A model generated the notes under the pieces. The model was given only the letters and a program-made list of their open reading frames with translations, was not told the DNA's origin and did no database searches. 64,000 nt of DNA from CBDCME01 sp965218865 (GTDB lineage Bacteria; Pseudomonadota; Alphaproteobacteria; JAAXGF01): NCBI GenBank assembly GCA_965218865.1, contig CBDCME010000073.1, forward strand, positions 558,001 to 622,000, given 5' to 3'. Position numbers and translations under genes: made by a program. Shown piece by piece: positions 24,656-34,875 of the stretch (position 1 is its first letter; each line of letters begins with the position of its first letter).

Positions 24656-26113
24656 TTAGGGAATCACCACGAACTGGCCCATCATGCCACCGTCCTCGTG
24701 TTCGAGCATGTGGCAATGGTACATGTAGGGAACCTCGCGGTCCGCGAAATCCTTGAATTGCATGATCAGACGCACCAGTTCGCCCGGCTTCACCAGAATC
24801 GTATCCTTGTATCCGCGCTGATCGATGCTCGGTTTCTCTCCGTTGCGTTCGAGGATAAGAAAATGAACGTCGTGGATGTGGAAGGGATGGGGCAGGGGCG
24901 ACGCGTTCATGACTTCCCATACCTCGATATCGCCCAGTTTCACGGTTTCATCGATTCGTCCCATGTCGAACGGCTGGCCGTTGATGGCGAACCACCCCTT
25001 GCCCGAGGTTCCCATGGAAAGGGTGACCTTACGGATCACGGCGGCGTCCTCTTCGGCGAGCGGTTTGATATCGATCAGCCGCTCGGGAACGGGGACGTGT
25101 TTCTGCGCCGCTTCGGGGGCCCGGATTTCTATAATCGGGAAGGAGGAATTTTCAATGTCTTCGGGGTCTTCGATGCTTTCGGCGACCGCCCTGGCATCGT
25201 GGGGGAAACTATGGAGAACCACGTCTTCACCGTCCGAGACGTCAACGATAATTTCGGCCCGTTCCCCGGCGCCCAAAAGCACTCGCGTCATCTCGACCGG
25301 CGCCTTCAACAGGCTGCCGCCGGTGCCGATCTGGTAAAACGCTCGTTCGTCGTCGAAACCGAGGTTGTAGACTCTCGCGTTGGAACCGTTCAGGACCCGA
25401 AATCGGATCCGCCCCGTGGTAGCCTGAAAAAATGCCTCGGGCGTGCCGTTGACCAGGATCACGTCGCCGCGCATGCCCAGGATGTGATCGCGGTCCTCGG
25501 TCATGTAACGAAAAGTGCCATCCTCGTTGAAGGCGCGGTCTTGAATCACCAACGGAATATCGTCGACGCCGTAGTCCTTTGGAAGATCAAGCGCGAGCGA
25601 GTCGTCGTCCTCGATGATGAACAGACCGGCGATTCCCATGTAAGTATGCTCGCCGGATTTATGATGGGCATGGGGATGGTACCAGTTGAACGCCGCCTGC
25701 TGCATGATTCGAAAATGCGGCCGCCAAGTGTTCTTGGGCGCGATCTGCTGGGCCGGACCGCCATCCATGGTGGCCGGAATGTGCAGGCCATGCCAATGTA
25801 TGGTGGTCGTGACCCCGGTTCGGTTGGTGACGAAAAAATAAAGATAATCGCCTTTTTTCGCTCGGATCGTCGGTCCAAGATAATCGCCGTTCACGCCAAG
25901 CGTGGGGGTTCGAAACCCCGGCAAAAATTCTTTTTCGCCGGTTTGGAGTTTGAGAGCGATGACCCGGCTATCGCCCAGCTTCTTTCCCTCCATCAGGGGC
26001 GGGATGATCAGGGGATTGGAACCGGGCGGCGATCCCGCCGATGCCATGTTTCGCGGCACCGCGACGTCAAAAATCGACGCGACCACGACGGCGATCAGAC
26101 CCAATTTTTGCAT
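24656..26113 (-). CDS. Periplasmic multicopper oxidase
   Basis: About 485 residues from ATG 26113 (AGGA upstream). A signal peptide covers residues 1-25; no twin Arg is seen. All four copper-binding blocks are present: TTIHWHGLHIPATMDGG, WYHPHAHHKSGEHTY, LPHPFHIHDVHFLI and MYHCHMLEHEDGGMMG, the last giving the His-Cys-His and axial Met of the type 1 site. It is a CueO/laccase-like three-domain oxidase, oxidising Cu(I), Fe(II) or organic substrates with O2. A longer frame to 26251 runs through a palindromic repeat and is not the true start. No copper chaperone or regulator is adjacent, so the substrate is open. Confidence 0.92.
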   Translation of the reverse strand: MQKLGLIAVVVASIFDVAVPRNMASAGSPPGSNPLIIPPLMEGKKLGDSRVIALKLQTGEKEFLPGFRTPTLGVNGDYLGPTIRAKKGDYLYFFVTNRTGVTTTIHWHGLHIPATMDGGPAQQIAPKNTWRPHFRIMQQAAFNWYHPHAHHKSGEHTYMGIAGLFIIEDDDSLALDLPKDYGVDDIPLVIQDRAFNEDGTFRYMTEDRDHILGMRGDVILVNGTPEAFFQATTGRIRFRVLNGSNARVYNLGFDDERAFYQIGTGGSLLKAPVEMTRVLLGAGERAEIIVDVSDGEDVVLHSFPHDARAVAESIEDPEDIENSSFPIIEIRAPEAAQKHVPVPERLIDIKPLAEEDAAVIRKVTLSMGTSGKGWFAINGQPFDMGRIDETVKLGDIEVWEVMNASPLPHPFHIHDVHFLILERNGEKPSIDQRGYKDTILVKPGELVRLIMQFKDFADREVPYMYHCHMLEHEDGGMMGQFVVIP

Positions 26114-26187
26114 GACTAAAATCCTCGAATTCGGTTTGCCGGCCCCCAGCTTTAGATCTCTATTCCTTGCAAATTCCGACCGACTTC

Positions 26188-26305
26188 CAGTCTGTTCGAA
26201 AATGCGCGTCCGCGCATTTTTTGCGTCTGTCCTCCGCCCCCTCCCGGCCACCCACGAGAGTATGCTGATATGGCTGGCCGGTGCCGCGAGTTTTCGAACA
26301 GACTG
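26188..26305. repeat. Palindromic dispersed repeat, copy a
   Basis: The terminal inverted repeat CAGTCTGTTCGAAAA / TTTTCGAACAGACTG is perfect over 15 bases. Inside are a small hairpin (AATGCGCGTCCGCGCATTTTTT) followed by GCGTCTGT and one half of the long GC-rich core (CCCCCTCCCGGCCACCC). It lies about 75 bases upstream of the multicopper oxidase start. A further lone end, GAGTTTTCGAACAAACTC, is at 26362-26379. The remaining gap to 26724 shows no gene. Confidence 0.8.
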
Positions 26306-26724
26306 TTAGCGCGTGCGGATTACGAAGAAGCCTACCATAGCATAGAGCCGACGCGGATCCTGAGTTTTCGAACAAACTCTCATAAATTTCTCGCCGCGAA
26401 GCGGAAAACCTGTCGTGCCGTTGTTGGTTTCTCGTCTGATCGCCGCGCCCCATCAAAATTTTTCTATAAGTCGAGGACTTCCCCGTCACGATTCGCGGTT
26501 GAGATACGTGGTGTCATCAAGGTGATCGGAGATCCGGATATGTCGAAGGGTCATGGTGGGGCTGGCCGGGGGTGCCTTGACAGTATATTTTCGCGCGTTG
26601 AGGCTGCGGCCAGTGTCGGCGCGCTTCGCTCAAGATAGACCGACCGAATGAACGGCAACCGATTCCACGGCGTTCATGCGATTCCGAAAATCCTAGCGCG
26701 GGCTTGGCCCACGGGGACGTAGAC

Positions 26725-28239
26725 ATGAAGGATACCGTCACCCTCTTCACCGTTCTTTTGATATTCGTTTTGCTGGTCTTGTCCCAGTCGGATCTCTCCG
26801 ATGTCGACAAGATGATCAGCGGCAAGATTGCACCGATCTCGCGTGTTGTTGCCGAGATCGTATTCTTTTCGGTACCGATATTCGGCATGCCCGTGCCGCT
26901 GATGGTCTTCTGGCTGGTCCTCGCGGCGCTGTTCGCGACCTTCTATTTCCGGTTTATCAACATCAGGGCATTTCGGCACGCCTTCGCCTTGATCCGCGGA
27001 GTTTACGCCAACCCCAATGACACGGGCGAGGTCTCCCATTTCCAGGCCCTGGCGACCGCGCTTTCGGGAACGGTCGGTCTCGGCAACATCGCCGGCGTCG
27101 CCATTGCCGTTTCAGTGGGCGGTCCGGGGGCGACGTTTTGGATGATGGTAGCCGGTTTTCTGGGCATGTCCTTGAAATTCGCCGAGTGCACCCTGGGGGT
27201 GAAATACCGCAATGCTTATGCCGACGGCACCGTTTCGGGCGGCCCGATGTATTACTTGAGCAAGGGCCTAGCGGAGAGGAACCTCGTTACCCTGGGAAAG
27301 GGACTGGCGGTTTTCTACGCCGTCTGTTGTTTCCTCAGTGCCTTGGGTGGCGGCAACATGTTTCAAGCCAATCAATGTTTCCAGCAGTTCGTGAACGTCA
27401 CCGGCGGGGAACAGAGTTTCATGGCCGACAAGGGTTGGCTTTTCGGTCTGGTGATGGCGATCCTGCTGGGTATCGTTATCATCGGCGGAATCAAGTCGAT
27501 CGCGAAGGTGACCGAAAAGATCGTGCCGCTGATGGGGGTGATTTACGTTTCCGCCGCGTTGGTCATCATCATCAGCCACTTCCACCAAGTACCGGCGGCC
27601 TTCGCGGCGATCCTTCACGGCGCCTTCACCCCGGAAGGTGTCGCCGGCGGTGCCCTCGGGGCCTTGATTCAGGGCTTCAAGCGGGCGGCGTTCTCGAACG
27701 AGGCCGGGGTTGGTTCCGCCGCCATCGCCCATTCGGCGGTGCGGACCAAGGAGCCGATCACCGAAGGCATCGTGGCGCTTTACGAACCCTTCATCGATAC
27801 CGTCGTCATCTGCACCTTGACGGCGCTGGTGATCATCATCACTGGCTCCCACCATGTCGCGGGGATGAGCGGGGTCGCGCTCACCTCCGCGGCCTTCGAG
27901 AGCGTGATTTGGTGGTTTCCCTACGTCCTGGCCGTGGCCATCATGCTTTTCGCTTTCTCGACCATGCTTTCGTGGTCCTACTACGGGTCCAAATGCTGGA
28001 CCTACCTTTTCGGCAAAAACCGGACCATGGATTTGATCTTCAAACTGATCTATTGCTGCTTCGTCATCATCGGTTGCACGATGAGCCTGCAGCCCGTGGT
28101 CGATTTCGCCGATTCGTCCCTTTTCGTCATGGCCGTGGCGAACGTAATCGGCCTCTATATTCTCTTCCCGGTGGTCAAGAAGGAGCTCGATTCCTACTGG
28201 ACACGTCTGCAACGCGGAGAGTTCAAGCGTTATCGCTAG
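26725..28239 (+). CDS. Sodium:alanine symporter family (AGCS) amino-acid transporter
   Basis: About 504 residues from ATG 26725. Roughly ten membrane helices. Family signatures are ALATALSGTVGLGNIAGVAI near residue 100, GPGATFWMMVAGFLGMSLKF AE, SGGPMYYLSKGL, and GFKRAAFSNEAGVGSAAIAH. It imports neutral amino acids such as alanine or glycine with sodium. It is monocistronic and converges with iolE, overlapping its 3' end by 17 bases. Substrate cannot be fixed from sequence. Confidence 0.9.
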   Translation: MKDTVTLFTVLLIFVLLVLSQSDLSDVDKMISGKIAPISRVVAEIVFFSVPIFGMPVPLMVFWLVLAALFATFYFRFINIRAFRHAFALIRGVYANPNDTGEVSHFQALATALSGTVGLGNIAGVAIAVSVGGPGATFWMMVAGFLGMSLKFAECTLGVKYRNAYADGTVSGGPMYYLSKGLAERNLVTLGKGLAVFYAVCCFLSALGGGNMFQANQCFQQFVNVTGGEQSFMADKGWLFGLVMAILLGIVIIGGIKSIAKVTEKIVPLMGVIYVSAALVIIISHFHQVPAAFAAILHGAFTPEGVAGGALGALIQGFKRAAFSNEAGVGSAAIAHSAVRTKEPITEGIVALYEPFIDTVVICTLTALVIIITGSHHVAGMSGVALTSAAFESVIWWFPYVLAVAIMLFAFSTMLSWSYYGSKCWTYLFGKNRTMDLIFKLIYCCFVIIGCTMSLQPVVDFADSSLFVMAVANVIGLYILFPVVKKELDSYWTRLQRGEFKRYR

Positions 28240-29158
28240 TCCCGCTTCCGCCTGGCGATCCGGACGCCGACGCCAGCGGAAGACCCGCTTTCCGGGCCAT
28301 CTCCCGGAGATGTTTCAGACCCATTCCGGCGTAGGTGAGGGGAGGGGCCTTGGCCGGGTCCTGCTCGGCCTCGACGACGAGCCAGCCGCCGTAGTCCGTC
28401 TCGGCGAGGGCGTTCGCGAAGCGCCCAAAATCCACGGCCCCGTCTCCGGGCACGGTGAATACGCCTGCCAGAACGGCCTCGAGAAAGCTCGAATCCGCGT
28501 TCTTGACTTGATTGAGAACCGCGCCGCGGACGTCCTTGCAGTGGACGTGGATCAGGCGGTTCGCGTGCTTTCGGGCCAGCTTTTCGGCATCGGCACCGGC
28601 GTAGGCGAGATGACCGCTGTCGAGAACCAGTCCGACCGTCTCGTCGGTAGATTCCATCAGCCGGTCGATGTCGCTCTCGGATTCGACGACGGTGCCCATG
28701 TGATGGTGGTAGGCGAGACGGAGACCGTTTTCCCGCAGATGGGCGCCAACTTCGTTGAGCCGGTCGCCGAGGCGCCGCCATTCGCTCTTTCCGAGATGCG
28801 GGCGCTGGCTCAACGGCGTCTCGATGGTGCCGTGAACGCTGCCCGAGACCTCGGCGAAAACCATGACTTGGCACCCCATCGCGGTCAACAACGACAGATG
28901 ATCCGAAAGAGCGGCGATCTCGGATCGGCTGTCGCGTTCGAGGAGCCGGGCACTGTACCAACCTGAAATCAATTCGAGTCGGTGCCGCCGCAAGATCGGC
29001 CGCAAGGCCGCGGCGCGACGCGGAAATTTGCGCCCCAGTTCGATCCCCTCGTAGCCGAGCGCCGCGGCTTCGGCCAAACAGGTTTCCAGCGCTATTTCGT
29101 CACCCAACGCGGGCAGATCGTCGTTGCTCCAGCTCAAGGGGCTGACGCCGATCGGCAT
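28223..29158 (-). CDS. iolE: Inosose dehydratase
   Basis: About 311 residues, TIM-barrel of the xylose-isomerase-like family. It converts scyllo-inosose to the diketo sugar acted on by IolD. Typical stretches are GVSPLSWSNDDLPALGDEI, GYEGIELGRKFPR, AYHHHMGTVVESESDIDRLM, GLVLDSGHLAYAGAD, and HCKDVRGAVL. ATG 29158 lies 2 bases after the iolD stop. A longer upstream frame overlaps iolD and is not used. It is the last gene of iolB-iolC-iolD-iolE. Confidence 0.93.
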   Translation of the reverse strand: MPIGVSPLSWSNDDLPALGDEIALETCLAEAAALGYEGIELGRKFPRRAAALRPILRRHRLELISGWYSARLLERDSRSEIAALSDHLSLLTAMGCQVMVFAEVSGSVHGTIETPLSQRPHLGKSEWRRLGDRLNEVGAHLRENGLRLAYHHHMGTVVESESDIDRLMESTDETVGLVLDSGHLAYAGADAEKLARKHANRLIHVHCKDVRGAVLNQVKNADSSFLEAVLAGVFTVPGDGAVDFGRFANALAETDYGGWLVVEAEQDPAKAPPLTYAGMGLKHLREMARKAGLPLASASGSPGGSGTSDNA

Positions 29159-29160
29159 GA

Positions 29161-31008
29161 TCAGGAATCGACGCGTTGATCGCGGGTTCGCGCGACGTAG
29201 GTGTCGCGGGCTTGGCGGACTTCCGAGCGCTCGGAGACTTCCGGCACGGCGACGTCCCACCAGGCACCGCCTTCTTCCGTGCTCGACGCCGGGTCCGTTT
29301 CGATGGCGATGACGTAGGTTCGCGCGCAATTCCTTGCCCGCTCCAAGGCCTGCTGGAGTTCGGCGATTCCCGTGACCTTTTTGCTTTCCGCGCCCAGGCT
29401 CGCGGCGTGGGCGGCGAAATCGACCGGATTGGCAGTGAGATGCCGGGTATCCGCGAAAAGATTGTTGAAGGAGGCACCACCGCAGGCGTTCTGCAGGCGG
29501 TCGATGCAACCAAAGCCACGGTTGTCGAGAACCACGATCGTGAGCTTGAGGCCCAGCATCACCGAGGTCGCGATTTCCGAATTCATCATCAGATAGCTGC
29601 CGTCTCCGAGGAGCACGTACACCTCGCGCTCCGAAAACGCCATCTTGACGCCGAGGCCGCCGGCGATCTCGTATCCCATGCACGAATAGCCGTATTCGAC
29701 GTGGTATCCGTCGCGATCCGAGGTCCGCCAGAGCTTGTGCAATTCGCCCGGCAATCCTCCCGCGGCGCAGACGACGATGTCTTCCGGGCGGCAGAATCGG
29801 TTGACCGCGCCGAGGACCTGGGCATCGGAAGGAAGCGGCGCGTTGCTCGAGGCCGTGACCCGATCGACGACACCGTCCCAGGCACTTTTGAGTTCCGTCA
29901 CCTGGCGGCTCCAATTTTCGCGGGCGCGCCAGCTTCCGAGCGCCTCGTCGAGAGCGGCGATCCCGCGGCCCGCATCGGCGACGAGGGGTTGGGCCCCGTG
30001 TTTCTCGGCATCGAACGGTGAGACGTTGAGGTGCACGATATTGAGGTCCGGATGGGAGAACAGCGATCGCGACGCGGTGGTGAAATCCTGCAGGCGGGTG
30101 CCGATGGCGATGACGGTGTCGGCGTTCCGCGCGAGGGTGTTGGCGACGCTCGAACCGGTGACGCCGATGGCGCCGACGGCGCAGGCTTCATCCCAAGGCA
30201 CGGTGCCCTTGCCGGCCTGGGTTTCCGCTACCGGTATCCGCCGCTTGTTCGCGAACTCGCGCAGAAGTTCGGAGGCGAGGGAATAGTGGACGCCCCCACC
30301 GGCGATAATCAGAGGATTTTCCGAAGCGGCCAGGACGTCCACCGCCGCGCGCAGTTCCCCGGCGTCGGGACCGGGCCGCCGCAACCGCCGGACCCGGCGC
30401 CGGAAGAAACTGTCCGGGTAGTCATAAGCCTCGGTTTGGACGTCCTGGGGAAAGGCCAGTGTCACCGGCCCACAATTCACGGGATCGGTCAATACGCGGC
30501 AGGCCTCGGAGAGGCTTGCCATCACCTGCTCGGCCCGGGAAATGCGGTCCCAAAATCGCGAAACGGGCCGAAAACAGTCGTTGGCGCTAACCGTCCGGTC
30601 GGCGAAGTCCTCGATCTGCTGCAACACCGGATCGGGACGCCGGTTGGCGAATACGTCGCCGGGCAGGAACATCACCGGCAGGCGGTTCACATGGGCCAGC
30701 GCCGCCGCCGTCACCATGTTCGTGGCCCCGGGTCCGATCGAGCTGGCGCAGACCATCATGCGGCGCCGGCGCGTCGCCTTGGCGAAGGCGATAGCGCTGT
30801 GGGCCATGGCCTGTTCATTGTGGCCTCGGTAGGTCGGCAAGGTTTCGCGCGCCTCGTGGAGCGCCTCGCCCAAGCCAGCGACGTTGCCGTGACCGAAGAT
30901 CGCGAACACGCCCGCGAACATGGCTACGGTCTCGCCGTTCCATTCGACGTGTTGGGCGCACAAATAACGGACCAGGGCCTGAGCCGCCGTTAGCCTCGAA
31001 GTTCCCAT
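29161..31008 (-). CDS. iolD: 3D-(3,5/4)-trihydroxycyclohexane-1,2-dione hydrolase
   Basis: 615 residues, ThDP-dependent enzyme that opens the inositol ring to 5-deoxyglucuronate. N-terminal Glu-containing region GHNEQAMAHSAIAFAKATRR with ASSIGPGATNMVTAAALAHV; C-terminal ThDP/Mg motif from LLGDGSYLMMNSEIATSVM to the Asn/Gly of VVLDNRGFGCID. Length is normal. It lies about 50 bases after iolC. Confidence 0.95.
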   Translation of the reverse strand: MGTSRLTAAQALVRYLCAQHVEWNGETVAMFAGVFAIFGHGNVAGLGEALHEARETLPTYRGHNEQAMAHSAIAFAKATRRRRMMVCASSIGPGATNMVTAAALAHVNRLPVMFLPGDVFANRRPDPVLQQIEDFADRTVSANDCFRPVSRFWDRISRAEQVMASLSEACRVLTDPVNCGPVTLAFPQDVQTEAYDYPDSFFRRRVRRLRRPGPDAGELRAAVDVLAASENPLIIAGGGVHYSLASELLREFANKRRIPVAETQAGKGTVPWDEACAVGAIGVTGSSVANTLARNADTVIAIGTRLQDFTTASRSLFSHPDLNIVHLNVSPFDAEKHGAQPLVADAGRGIAALDEALGSWRARENWSRQVTELKSAWDGVVDRVTASSNAPLPSDAQVLGAVNRFCRPEDIVVCAAGGLPGELHKLWRTSDRDGYHVEYGYSCMGYEIAGGLGVKMAFSEREVYVLLGDGSYLMMNSEIATSVMLGLKLTIVVLDNRGFGCIDRLQNACGGASFNNLFADTRHLTANPVDFAAHAASLGAESKKVTGIAELQQALERARNCARTYVIAIETDPASSTEEGGAWWDVAVPEVSERSEVRQARDTYVARTRDQRVDS

Positions 31009-31059
31009 GGCACCTGTTTCCGCAAACTTCCCACCGGCCCCACTGGGCGGCGAAACCCT

Positions 31060-32949
31060 TCAACCAGAACGTGCCTGCCGCCAGTTTTCACCGGCGCGGC
31101 GAAAGTCTATTGCTACTCGCGTGACCAGGCCGTCATCGTCGAGCCGTTCAGCCAGCCAATCGCGTTCCGCCTCGGCGATCATATGCCTATTCGCAACGAA
31201 TCCCTTGCACAATGGCTGCCGAGTGGCCACCGCCACGGCGCCCCGCGTGACTTCGTCGTCGCGCTCCCAGCTTCTCCTTACGAGCACGCCCCGGCAATGG
31301 CGGTCCCTGCCGGCCACAACCTGGCTCAGGCGTTCCCAGGACGCCGGGCCCAAGGTCTCCCCGAGGAGCCACCAGTCGGGATAAATCCCGCGATCGTAAA
31401 GGCGCGAAACCACTCTCTCGGCCACGGGAAGGCCGCCATCTTCCGACCTCGCGACGATTTCAAGCAACAGTTCATGTTCGGTGGTGACGCAGGCGTCATA
31501 GAGCGCCTGAAGCTGCTCTTCTTGTGTTGCCGACGGACTCCCTTGTTTGTCCCATTGGCCGTGGACTCGGCAGATGGCGACGTGATCGGTCGGCCAGCTT
31601 CGCAGAGACGCCGAAACGGCGCTCGCGGACGTCGAAACATCAGCGCCGGACGCGATCGGGCGTCCGATCCACGAATCTCCGGCGTCCGACACCATCAGCG
31701 CCTGGTCGTCCTCGGCGGGATCGATGATCACCCCGACGGCATGGCGGTCGTCGTCGGCGCCGCGCACGCCTGCGCTGATGAGCGCGACCAGTCGGGCGCG
31801 GCGCGCCGCTGCCGCCTCGTCGTTCGTCGGACTCGGAGTACCAAGATCCAATACCTGGAGTTCGGGCCATTCGCGCTCTCGGTTCGAGGCTCGATGGAGA
31901 CGGGCGAAGACCCGGTCGCCGTCGGGGCGTTTCATCCCGCCAGCGGCGACGAAAGTCATGAGTTCGTCCCAGGAAGGCATCGCCGGGGCGCAGCCATGGC
32001 GGCTGACGACGAGGGCGCCGCAGGCGTTGCCGAGGGCGCAACAACGTTGCCACGGCTCTTCCCGGAGCCAGCCGCGCAAGAACCCGCTCAAGAAAGCGTC
32101 TCCGGCGCCCAGCACGTTGAAAACCTCGACCTCGAATCCGGGACCGGTCGCGCCCTCCTCGACGTGGTTTGGAACCGCCGTGGGGAAAACGACGCAGCCC
32201 CGAGGTCCCCGTTTGAGAACCAGAACGGCGTCCGTAAGCTCCCGAATTCGGCGTAGCGCCGGTACTGTTTCGGACTGGCCCCCAGCGATATGGAATTCCT
32301 CTTCGGTTCCGACGACGAGGTCGCAGTCGGCGACGATGCCTTGCAGATGGGTGCTGACCCTGTCGCTGGCGACGAAGCGTTCCTCGCCCTCGCCGGGCCC
32401 GGTCAGTCCCCAGAGGACCGGACGATAGTCGATGTCAAACACAATTCTGGTGCCTCCGTCCCGTGCCGCCGCCATCGCGGCGCGGCAAGCGCGGTCGACA
32501 CCCGGGGCCGAGAAATGGGTGCCGCTGACCAGCAGGGCCCGCGAGCCGGCGATGAATGCCGCGTCCACGTCGTTTGCCGCGAGTGCCATATCGGCGCAAT
32601 TCTCGCGATAGAAGATCAGGGGAAACGTCTCGCGGTCGCGGATCCCGAGAATCACGAGCGCCGTGAGGCGTTCCGGATCGGTCTTGACGTGGCTGACGTC
32701 GACTCCCTCGCGGGCCAGGGTCTGGCGGATGAAGCGGCCCATGTGCTCGTCGCCGACCCGCGTCAGCATCGCCGACCGCAAGCCCAGGCGCGCGCTCCCG
32801 ACCGCGATGTTGGCCGGGGAGCCTCCCAGGTATTTGCGAAAACTTTGCATGTCCTCGAGCCGCCCGCCGAGCCGCCCGCCGATCTGCTCGCCATAGAGAT
32901 CGACACCGGCGCGGCCCATGCAGATCACGTCGAGGGAGCGCTCAGTCAT
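31060..32949 (-). CDS. iolC: 5-dehydro-2-deoxygluconokinase fused to DUF2090
   Basis: 629 residues, about twice the length of a simple IolC. Residues 1-330 are a PfkB-type sugar kinase: FRKYLGGSPANIAVGSARLG near the start and the catalytic VEVFNVLGAGDAFLSGFLRG (Asp of GAGD). Residues about 340-629 are the DUF2090 aldolase-like domain common in proteobacterial IolC (HGQWDKQGSPSATQEEQLQA, DWWLLGETLGPASWERLSQV, CKGFVANRHMIAEAE). It phosphorylates 2-deoxy-5-ketogluconate; the second domain may supply the aldolase step usually done by IolJ, which is inferred from the family. It overlaps iolB by 8 bases. Confidence 0.93.
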   Translation of the reverse strand: MTERSLDVICMGRAGVDLYGEQIGGRLGGRLEDMQSFRKYLGGSPANIAVGSARLGLRSAMLTRVGDEHMGRFIRQTLAREGVDVSHVKTDPERLTALVILGIRDRETFPLIFYRENCADMALAANDVDAAFIAGSRALLVSGTHFSAPGVDRACRAAMAAARDGGTRIVFDIDYRPVLWGLTGPGEGEERFVASDRVSTHLQGIVADCDLVVGTEEEFHIAGGQSETVPALRRIRELTDAVLVLKRGPRGCVVFPTAVPNHVEEGATGPGFEVEVFNVLGAGDAFLSGFLRGWLREEPWQRCCALGNACGALVVSRHGCAPAMPSWDELMTFVAAGGMKRPDGDRVFARLHRASNREREWPELQVLDLGTPSPTNDEAAAARRARLVALISAGVRGADDDRHAVGVIIDPAEDDQALMVSDAGDSWIGRPIASGADVSTSASAVSASLRSWPTDHVAICRVHGQWDKQGSPSATQEEQLQALYDACVTTEHELLLEIVARSEDGGLPVAERVVSRLYDRGIYPDWWLLGETLGPASWERLSQVVAGRDRHCRGVLVRRSWERDDEVTRGAVAVATRQPLCKGFVANRHMIAEAERDWLAERLDDDGLVTRVAIDFRRAGENWRQARSG

Positions 32950-33760
32950 TGCTCCCTAACTCGGCCGGGTTCCAATAGGCGGCCTCGGGATCCATCGTCC
33001 AGCGGTGCGCCTCGGTGAAGTCGGGCGCCGTATAGGGCCGGTTCGGCAGGTGCCGAATGACCCAACTGTAATACATGCCGTAGCCGGGCGCCGCGCACTG
33101 GGCGTGGTCGTTGCCGTCGAATATTTTCACCGTGTCGTACTGGTGGACCTTGTATACGTCCTCGCCCAGTTCGGCATGGCCGTAACCTTGCGGGTCCGTG
33201 AATCGATAGTGGTAGATTTCCGGTTGCGGGTGGTGGTGGGGCGGATAGCTCGACCAGCGGCCGGGCAGGGTCACGACTTCGCCGAGTACCAATTCGACGT
33301 TGGGTTCGCTGTTCTTAAGGTCAAAGATCGTACGTACGAAGCGCAGACAGGCGTTACCCACTTGCCCCTTGCCGCGGTGTTCGTTCGGGACTTCCCCGGG
33401 GCGAAAGAGGCGAGGCGGGAATGGTCTGGTGTTCGCGCTGCCGTAGACTGTGAACTCGCAATCGTCCGAACATACGAATTCTACCCGGGCGCCGGCACAA
33501 ACGTGGAGGCAGCTCGCGCTTTCGTCGAACAGCGAGGCTCGCGAAAAGGTATCCGCCAGGTCGCCGGCGGTGACCTCGGCGGTGCCCGCCATCAGCAGCC
33601 AGGCCGTTTCGTGCTCCGGTGTCTGTTCGAATTTTTCACCGGCCGCGATCTTCAGCACCCCGAGAGCGATGCCGGTGTTATCCTCGGCTTCGTCGAAACG
33701 CGTAATCGCCGTGTATCCCATGCCGAAGCCGGCACGAAAATTCTTGACGTGCAGGGTCAT
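32942..33760 (-). CDS. iolB: 5-deoxy-glucuronate isomerase
   Basis: 272 residues, double-cupin protein that isomerises 5-deoxyglucuronate for IolC. Cupin metal-site residues are in YPPHHHPQPEIYHYRFTDPQ and QYDTVKIFDGNDHAQCAAPG; YGMYYSWVIRHLPNRPY is a typical family end. It is first in the leftward iol operon, 63 bases from the divergent iolG, so the two operons share a control region at 33761-33823. Confidence 0.95.
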   Translation of the reverse strand: MTLHVKNFRAGFGMGYTAITRFDEAEDNTGIALGVLKIAAGEKFEQTPEHETAWLLMAGTAEVTAGDLADTFSRASLFDESASCLHVCAGARVEFVCSDDCEFTVYGSANTRPFPPRLFRPGEVPNEHRGKGQVGNACLRFVRTIFDLKNSEPNVELVLGEVVTLPGRWSSYPPHHHPQPEIYHYRFTDPQGYGHAELGEDVYKVHQYDTVKIFDGNDHAQCAAPGYGMYYSWVIRHLPNRPYTAPDFTEAHRWTMDPEAAYWNPAELGSND

Positions 33761-33823
33761 GTGTCAACTTCCTCCCGCTGAAGCCACGCCTCCCGCGTCG
33801 CTCGACGGGATGGGCCCGCATCG

Positions 33824-34810
33824 ATGATCAGCATATGCCAATTCGGCGCCGGGCGCATCGGCGCGGTCCATGCCGCCAACATCGCCGCGAATCCCGGAAC
33901 CCGGCTCGGCTGTATCGTCGATATCGATGGGGTCGCGGCGGCGGCCATGGCCGCGCGCTACGGAGCCGCGATCGGCGAGCGGGAGTCCGCCTTGGCCGAT
34001 CCCGCGATCGACGCCGTCGTCATCGCCAGCCCGACCGAAACCCACGCCGAACTCATTATCGCCTCGGCGGCGGCGGGAAAGGCGATATTCTGCGAAAAAC
34101 CGATCGATCTCGATATCGCCCGGGTGGCTGCCTGCCTGGCTCGCGTCGCGGCCGCGGGGGTTCCTCTCGCCGTCGGTTTCAACCGCCGCCACGATCCCAG
34201 CTTTCAGGCCTTGAAGCGCGCCGTCGAGTCGGGCCAAATCGGCAAGTTGGAAACACTTCACATCCTCAGCCGTGATCCGGCGCCGCCGCCGCCGGCGTAT
34301 CTGAGGAAATCGGGCGGCTTGTTTCGGGACATGATGATCCATGATTTCGACATGGCCAGGTGGCTGCTCGGCGAAGAGCCGGTGAAGGTGTACGCCGAGG
34401 CGAGTTGTCTGGTCGATCCGGCGATCGCGGCGGTGGGAGACGTCGACACCGCCATGGTGACCTTGGCAACCGGCTCGGGCGCCTTGTGTCACATCCACAA
34501 CAGTCGCCGAACCAGCTTCGGCTACGATCAGCGCATCGAGGTTTTCGGTTCCGGCGGCATGCTTCAGGCAGGGAACCGTTATACGACCACGGTCTCGTGG
34601 ACAACGGAGGAGGGACGCCACGCGAGCAATCCGCTCGGCTTCTTCCATGAGCGCTACCGGGAAGCCTTTGCTGCGGAACTTGATGACTTCGCCGAAGCGG
34701 TAGAAACTGGCCGGGCGCCCCTGGCCGGCGGCGAGGACGGGCGGGCAGCGCTGGAAATCGCCGACGCGGCGTGTCGGTCCTTGTCGGAGGGAGGCCCTGT
34801 TCGCCTATAG
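33824..34810 (+). CDS. iolG: Inositol 2-dehydrogenase
   Basis: 328 residues of the GFO/IDH/MocA family. NAD site GAGRIGAVHAANIAANPGTR, catalytic Lys in FCEKPIDLDI, then GFNRRHDPSFQALKRAVESG and RDMMIHDFDMARWLLGEEP with the His-Asp pair. It oxidises myo-inositol to scyllo-inosose, the first step of the pathway. It reads away from iolB and leads the importer genes. Some paralogues act on other inositol isomers. Confidence 0.92.
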   Translation: MISICQFGAGRIGAVHAANIAANPGTRLGCIVDIDGVAAAAMAARYGAAIGERESALADPAIDAVVIASPTETHAELIIASAAAGKAIFCEKPIDLDIARVAACLARVAAAGVPLAVGFNRRHDPSFQALKRAVESGQIGKLETLHILSRDPAPPPPAYLRKSGGLFRDMMIHDFDMARWLLGEEPVKVYAEASCLVDPAIAAVGDVDTAMVTLATGSGALCHIHNSRRTSFGYDQRIEVFGSGGMLQAGNRYTTTVSWTTEEGRHASNPLGFFHERYREAFAAELDDFAEAVETGRAPLAGGEDGRAALEIADAACRSLSEGGPVRL

Positions 34811-34875
34811 GGGATGCCCGGTTTCGAGCGCTGGTGTTTCAGGCGGCGTTGGCGGGCGCCGAAAATGAGGTCGGG

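Noticed and set aside
29159..29914. N-terminal extension of the iolE frame
   Set aside because: Lies wholly within iolD in another frame; ATG 29158 gives the normal IolE length.
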